Positions 59,664-64,000 of a stretch of DNA of 64,000 nt are shown in pieces; within the stretch, counting starts at the first letter, position 1; every line of letters begins with the position of its first letter. The notes below the pieces were generated by a model, which saw only the letters and a program-made list of their open reading frames with translations, made no database searches and was not told the origin of the DNA. A program made the position numbers and the translations under genes. Source of the DNA: Notospermus geniculatus (taxonomy: Eukaryota; Nemertea; Pilidiophora; Heteronemertea; Lineidae); NCBI GenBank assembly GCA_002633025.1, contig NMRB01000297.1, forward strand, positions 314,444 through 378,443, in the 5' to 3' direction.

Positions 59664-62438
59664 TTTGGAACTATTGGTTTTTAGTTCAGTTGAAAGCTTG
59701 CCATGCAAGACAGAAGGTGTTTGACCCTGGGTAATTTTCGCACTAAATGTATTTTCCCATGCTATGTCCCACAACGAAATGGTAAGCCGAAACCATATTT
59801 CTTGAGTTTCTCAGTTTTCCCTTTTAGTTCCTTTTCGTTTCCTGATTTGAGGACAGTTTTATATCATAAATTCAGTTCAACATTGCATCTGTACTTGGGG
59901 TTTCGCTGGTTTGGCCTAGGTGCTTTTGGCCGCGCAATACCTGTTAGGATTGGACCGGTCGTGCCTATCGCGTTCATGAATCTGATTGGCCGGTGCTGGC
60001 GCAGGTGATAAGTATAGGAACTATTATGTTGATGCATTTCTATTTCTAACACCTTCGTGATTAGTGGATGCCTGGGTGAAACGGAGGTCACCTTTACATG
60101 TATCTGCATTCCGGTACGTCAGCCGTATAGAGAATTGAATAAATTTACATAATTTACATAAAATTTCCAAGTGACGTCACTGGCAGAATTCCTCCAAAAA
60201 TGGCGGCCAATACTGATTACTGGTCCTACCAAACAAGCCACGACTGCAGCGGGCAGGTTGGTGGTATCAGGTACTAATCTATCAATGATCCCCCTTGGCC
60301 AAACATCAGAAAGTTGCGCCGCTGTCTGCGGGTTACACTCAATAATTCAGTGGTCTCGGCCTCCGCTCGAAGCTGTCACCCTCAACCACTGAAACATTTG
60401 GTGCCAAAGTCCGTTTCTGAACACTAGGTGTCACTACCAGTTGCGCGGGAAAAACCAGCCAATGACTGATCAGCTTTCAAACAAGCTTTGGCCGTGTTGT
60501 TTCTGTGGACGCAATCACGGCAATCCAAGAACATGCTGAATACAAAGTGCTTACACCGCTGTACTGTCCCACATCGGGTCATATGTGACGTTGAGTATGT
60601 TAACTTTTTATTTCGGGGTGAATGTGTTCAAAAAAGTGGTGCAAAATAGCACAAAAAGCCCCGAATATACAGCTACGGCCACTCGATACTTGTCACGTGA
60701 CCAATGCAGCCAATAAGAAAATGTTTCATGTTTTCCTTAGTACGCGAAATACTGGTCGCTGATTAGTTGATGACATTTTGCGCCATCTAGTGTAGAGAAA
60801 CATGATCCGGCCCCATCTGTGCCAGTGGTTGAGAGCGTATAACTAGTATTAAGCTCGAGGCCACTGGGGACGAGTGTATCTGCGGGTGTGAATCGCCAAG
60901 TTTTACCAAACAGTCGCAAAATAATTATCGTGATTCAGTCGACGGTGGAAACCCCCTTCTTTTCTCTATATGTCATAACAAACTAGACAACAGCATCAAG
61001 AGAAAACGACTCTTTGGCAAAAACTCCGATGTTTGTCATTTAGCGTGACAGAAGATACACTGCAACTTGATTCCTTTTAAATATCTCTCACCACGATTGT
61101 AAAGACGAGCGGAAACTTAAAGGTGACTCGAGTTCGGTTCCCAACGAAACGACAAAAATTTTGGAAAGTTTCCGTTTTGCGGTTTGAAATTTGAAACTCA
61201 CCAGAAAAGTCCGCGACAGTGGGAACAACGTATTTCCACAAAAATCTCCAGGTAATCCGTTCTTAGTTTTTGATGTATTGTACGGTCGCGTGGCGAGTTT
61301 TCTTATAAAACGAAGAATATTTTTTCTTCACCGGCTTATATCTGTTTCTCTCTAGGCATCGTGGGTGTTTGGCTTAGACACGAAAATTCATAAACTAAAT
61401 TTTTATGATGGAGTGGAACATTGCTGTAGCGATGTAATGCCTAGAAATAGGCCTACTCCTTAAAGGTCATGCCGCGACATGTCCAACTCCATGTAAAATG
61501 GCGAATATAAGCCTATTACTACACGTACCGGTGTGATAAAATCTAATGCCCCCACCCTTCTGATGTCCCCCTGCATTGTTTGTCACAGGATTAAGGGTCT
61601 TGGTCTCCTTTAATCCCGCTTAATCCGTAAATGTATTGTTGGGTGACATCACGTATCGGGGGACATTATATTCTTTTACACCGGTACAAGGCGAGGACCA
61701 AGACCGATGGTTTTTGCATTTTTGCCTGTGTGAGTTGCAGGGAGACATCAGCGCCGCCACGGACTGAGATTCACGGTATAGCAGGTTTTTCGGTTGCAGG
61801 TGAAATTCTGCTGCTGACGTTAGGCCCTACACCGTTGTGTAACAGGCGGAGAGTCCTCCTGGTGTAATAAATACAAACATCGGTAGAGTAAATAATGTAA
61901 CAAAAGTTATTCTGTTTCATTTTCGACAAGATACAAAGTCATGTAAATATTAGCGTTTTCTGCAAATTATAACATTTTGAAAAAGAAGTTCGCGTCACTT
62001 GAAAGACCAAAAAGATGGCGGCCCCACCGACGATGACGTCAAGCTTTTCAAGATGGCGATCTAGCGTCAACAGCAGTGTTAAAATTTCCTCGAAGTATCA
62101 AAAAAAATTTCAGCGCTGCGTGGAGTATGACGTCGTGGAAACGATAAATCTACAGCCATCTTGTAGCTGGTCATCCTTTTACATCCCACCCGCGCGCGAG
62201 GCAGCAAATCGAGCAGAAATGAAATAGAAATTCCATGTTGTCGTAATGGGTTTGGGTAAAAATCACCCGTCTGATTCCCAGTTGACCGTGAGGTCACCAG
62301 CCGCCAAGTTCAATTACGGTCTTCTCGGCGAACATGACAAGGTGTTTATAAGGGATAAGTGAGACGTGTTCTTTCGCTGATTGATGTCAAACGGAACATG
62401 TCTTTGAAACCGCTGTCAATCGGACATTGGAATACCTA
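59664..62438. other. no gene or repeat recognised
   Basis: Only short open frames. Nothing supports a coding exon. Confidence 0.35.
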
Positions 62439-62535
62439 GAATGTAAAAAAGAGCGCAGTTGTACATGTATGTAAAAAAGAGCGCGGTCGTATGTGAAAAG
62501 AGCGAGGTCGTACGTGTATGTAAAAAAGAGCGCGG
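62439..62535 (+). repeat. short tandem repeat of TGTAAAAAAGAGCGCGGTCG
   Basis: About four units of 25-30 bp: TGTAAAAAAGAGCGC at 62440, 62470 and 62518, and a shorter unit at 62490. Confidence 0.8.
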
Positions 62536-62611
62536 GTGCAGTTCCCGCCATGGCTCGTTGTGTCTAAACCATACCGGCGAGGAAATCCTTAAAGCCGCAC
62601 TTGACTATTCA

Positions 62612-62720
62612 ATTCAGAAAGCATTTTGGTTCCCGAAGCCGCCGCTAGCGCCAGAAGGCTTCGGTTCTGGCTGCCATTTTATTGCTGACGTCATTGAGTC
62701 TATTTTCCTGTATACTTATC
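62612..62720. repeat. arm of the TTTGGTTCC[TC]GAAGCC family
   Basis: It shares GCATTTTGGTTCCCGAAGCC and CATTTTATTGCTGACGTCATT with 29180-29275. A TAAAGCCGCACTTGACTATTC stub of the 461-720 family lies just to the left. Confidence 0.6.
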
Positions 62721-63404
62721 GGCGGTACTGTAGGGGATCCAGTTTAAGGTCTATCTATGGCGAAGAATACGTCACGCCCCGGTTGGTATTCACCCAATCA
62801 GGTAATGCGCATGTAGACCTTGTACATCCCTTACTACTTTGGCACCCTTGCCTACACCTACAGTTCCTGACAACGTGTCTAACCACCGCGATATCCTTCC
62901 GACATGCACTCCAAGGGAAGACAACACGAGTAAATTTCCCCATTACCGGCGTGTTCTGTCAAGTAAAGTGAACAGCGGCCAATTAGCTGTTTTTCACGGA
63001 TGCTTTATATGCGGCTCCAGCGAACGATCGCAGATTGAGACATTTGCGGCAAGCTCTTACAACTGATGCTTTTGTTGTTTCAGCGAGTTAACTACAAAGG
63101 ACACGGTTGCTGAGAATGCAACGAAACCTCCGAAGAATCTTATTAAAGAGTTAGGAGATTTATCTCCAGTGTTGCGATTTCGATGCGAAAAACTGCCTCT
63201 GCACTGAAATGTTAAGGTAAAGAGCGTGCACTCTCAAACGACTTTGGTGTGGTGTGGAAAAATCCTAAGATGTTTGTCAACTCAAGATAAGATTATTTTC
63301 CGATCTTCAAACTGATGGGATCATGAATCAACGTTCACCTTTAAGTTTGTCAAATCGGTTCGTCGAAGAGGTTCTATCTGACACCTCATTTCAAATATCA
63401 ACGC

Positions 63405-63985
63405 AGCACACGAGGCAACTGTTCTTGCTCTTGTCAAGAAGTTACTTCGAGCTAACCTAAAGCCCGCAGCACAGAAAGGTAACTTTTGTCAAGAAGTTAC
63501 TTTGAGGTAACCTAAACCCGCAGCACAAAAAGGCAACTTTACTTGCTCTTGTCAAGAAGTTACTTTGAGGTAACCTAAAGCCCGCAGCACACGAGCCAAC
63601 TTTTCTTGCTCTTGTCAAGAAGTTACTTTGAGGTAACCTAAGTCCGCAGCACACAAGGCAGCCTTTCTTGCGCTTGTCAAGAAGTTAATTTGAGGTAACC
63701 TAAAGCCCGCAGCACAGAAAGGCAACTTTTCTTGCTCTTGTCAAGAAGTTACTTTGAGGTAGGCCTAACCTAAAGCCCGCAGCACACGAGGCAACTTTTC
63801 TTGCTCTTGTCAAGAAGTTACTTTGAGGTAACAGCCTGTAGCACACAAGGCAACCTTTCTTGCTCTTAATTCGACAAGGAGTTTCTTTGAGGTAACCTAA
63901 AGCCCGCAGCACACGAGGCAACTTTTCTTGCTCTTGTCAAGAAGTTATTTTGAAGTAACAGCCCGTAGCACACATGGTATGTTTC
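63405..63985 (+). repeat. 63-bp minisatellite, about nine units
   Basis: Each unit contains CTTGTCAAGAAGTTACTTTG, AGGTAACCTAAAGCCCGCAG and CACACGAGGCAACTTTTCTT. AAGAAGTTA-type cores recur near 63437, 63490, 63554, 63617, 63679, 63742, 63816, 63878 and 63941. The array may continue past the window. Confidence 0.92.
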
Positions 63986-64000
63986 AAATCCTGTAGCGCC

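Noticed and set aside
62459-62971. 170-codon open frame on the plus strand
   Set aside because: It begins in a tandem repeat and crosses a dispersed repeat arm. Composition and pattern look non-coding.
63405-63985. Regular repeats that could suggest a CRISPR array
   Set aside because: The units are directly tandem, with no unique spacers, in animal DNA. This is a minisatellite.

Overview
The window is animal nuclear DNA. It has short exons with consensus GT-AG borders separated by introns of up to about 13 kb, tRNA-derived SINEs, dozens of short inverted-repeat (MITE or foldback) elements, minisatellites and two assembly gaps. I see no prokaryotic operons, real tRNA or rRNA genes, or CRISPR arrays. 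The repeat style suggests a marine invertebrate, perhaps a non-vertebrate deuterostome such as a hemichordate, echinoderm or lancelet. I cannot fix the species from the sequence alone.

Layout. (1) 1-1963: one confident partial exon and one less certain open region of an unrecognised plus-strand gene that enters from the left. (2) 1964-6409: repeats, including a minisatellite block directly upstream of the next gene. (3) 6466-45686: the main gene, 21 coding exons on the plus strand. All phases agree and the total is 3,732 nt, giving 1,243 aa plus a stop. The predicted protein starts with a PH domain and continues with a proline/tryptophan-containing linker, a degenerate WW-like module, a long glycine-rich collagen-like segment (Gly-X-Y and GGxGGx runs) and a beta-rich plus alpha/beta C-terminal half. 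It has no signal peptide. From memory, the glycine-rich and following segments resemble uncharacterised proteins of fungi and bacteria (DUF7932-like). I could not verify this. (4) 45687-55321: repeats and single-copy-looking DNA. (5) 55322-55720, minus strand: the coding exon of a small secreted prohormone with dibasic sites and a C-terminal amidation signal (Phe-Arg-Tyr-Gly-Arg-Lys). (6) 55721-64000: no gene seen; a 1.6 kb element with long inverted termini and a minisatellite at the right edge.

Most of the non-coding DNA is a nested record of transposition. Two features stand out. Exon 36069-36210 lies between two oppositely oriented copies of a 440-bp element. Separately, the octamer TAGGCCTA occurs at least 17 times, and comparison of repeat copies shows it arises by precise addition of GGCCTA after a TA.
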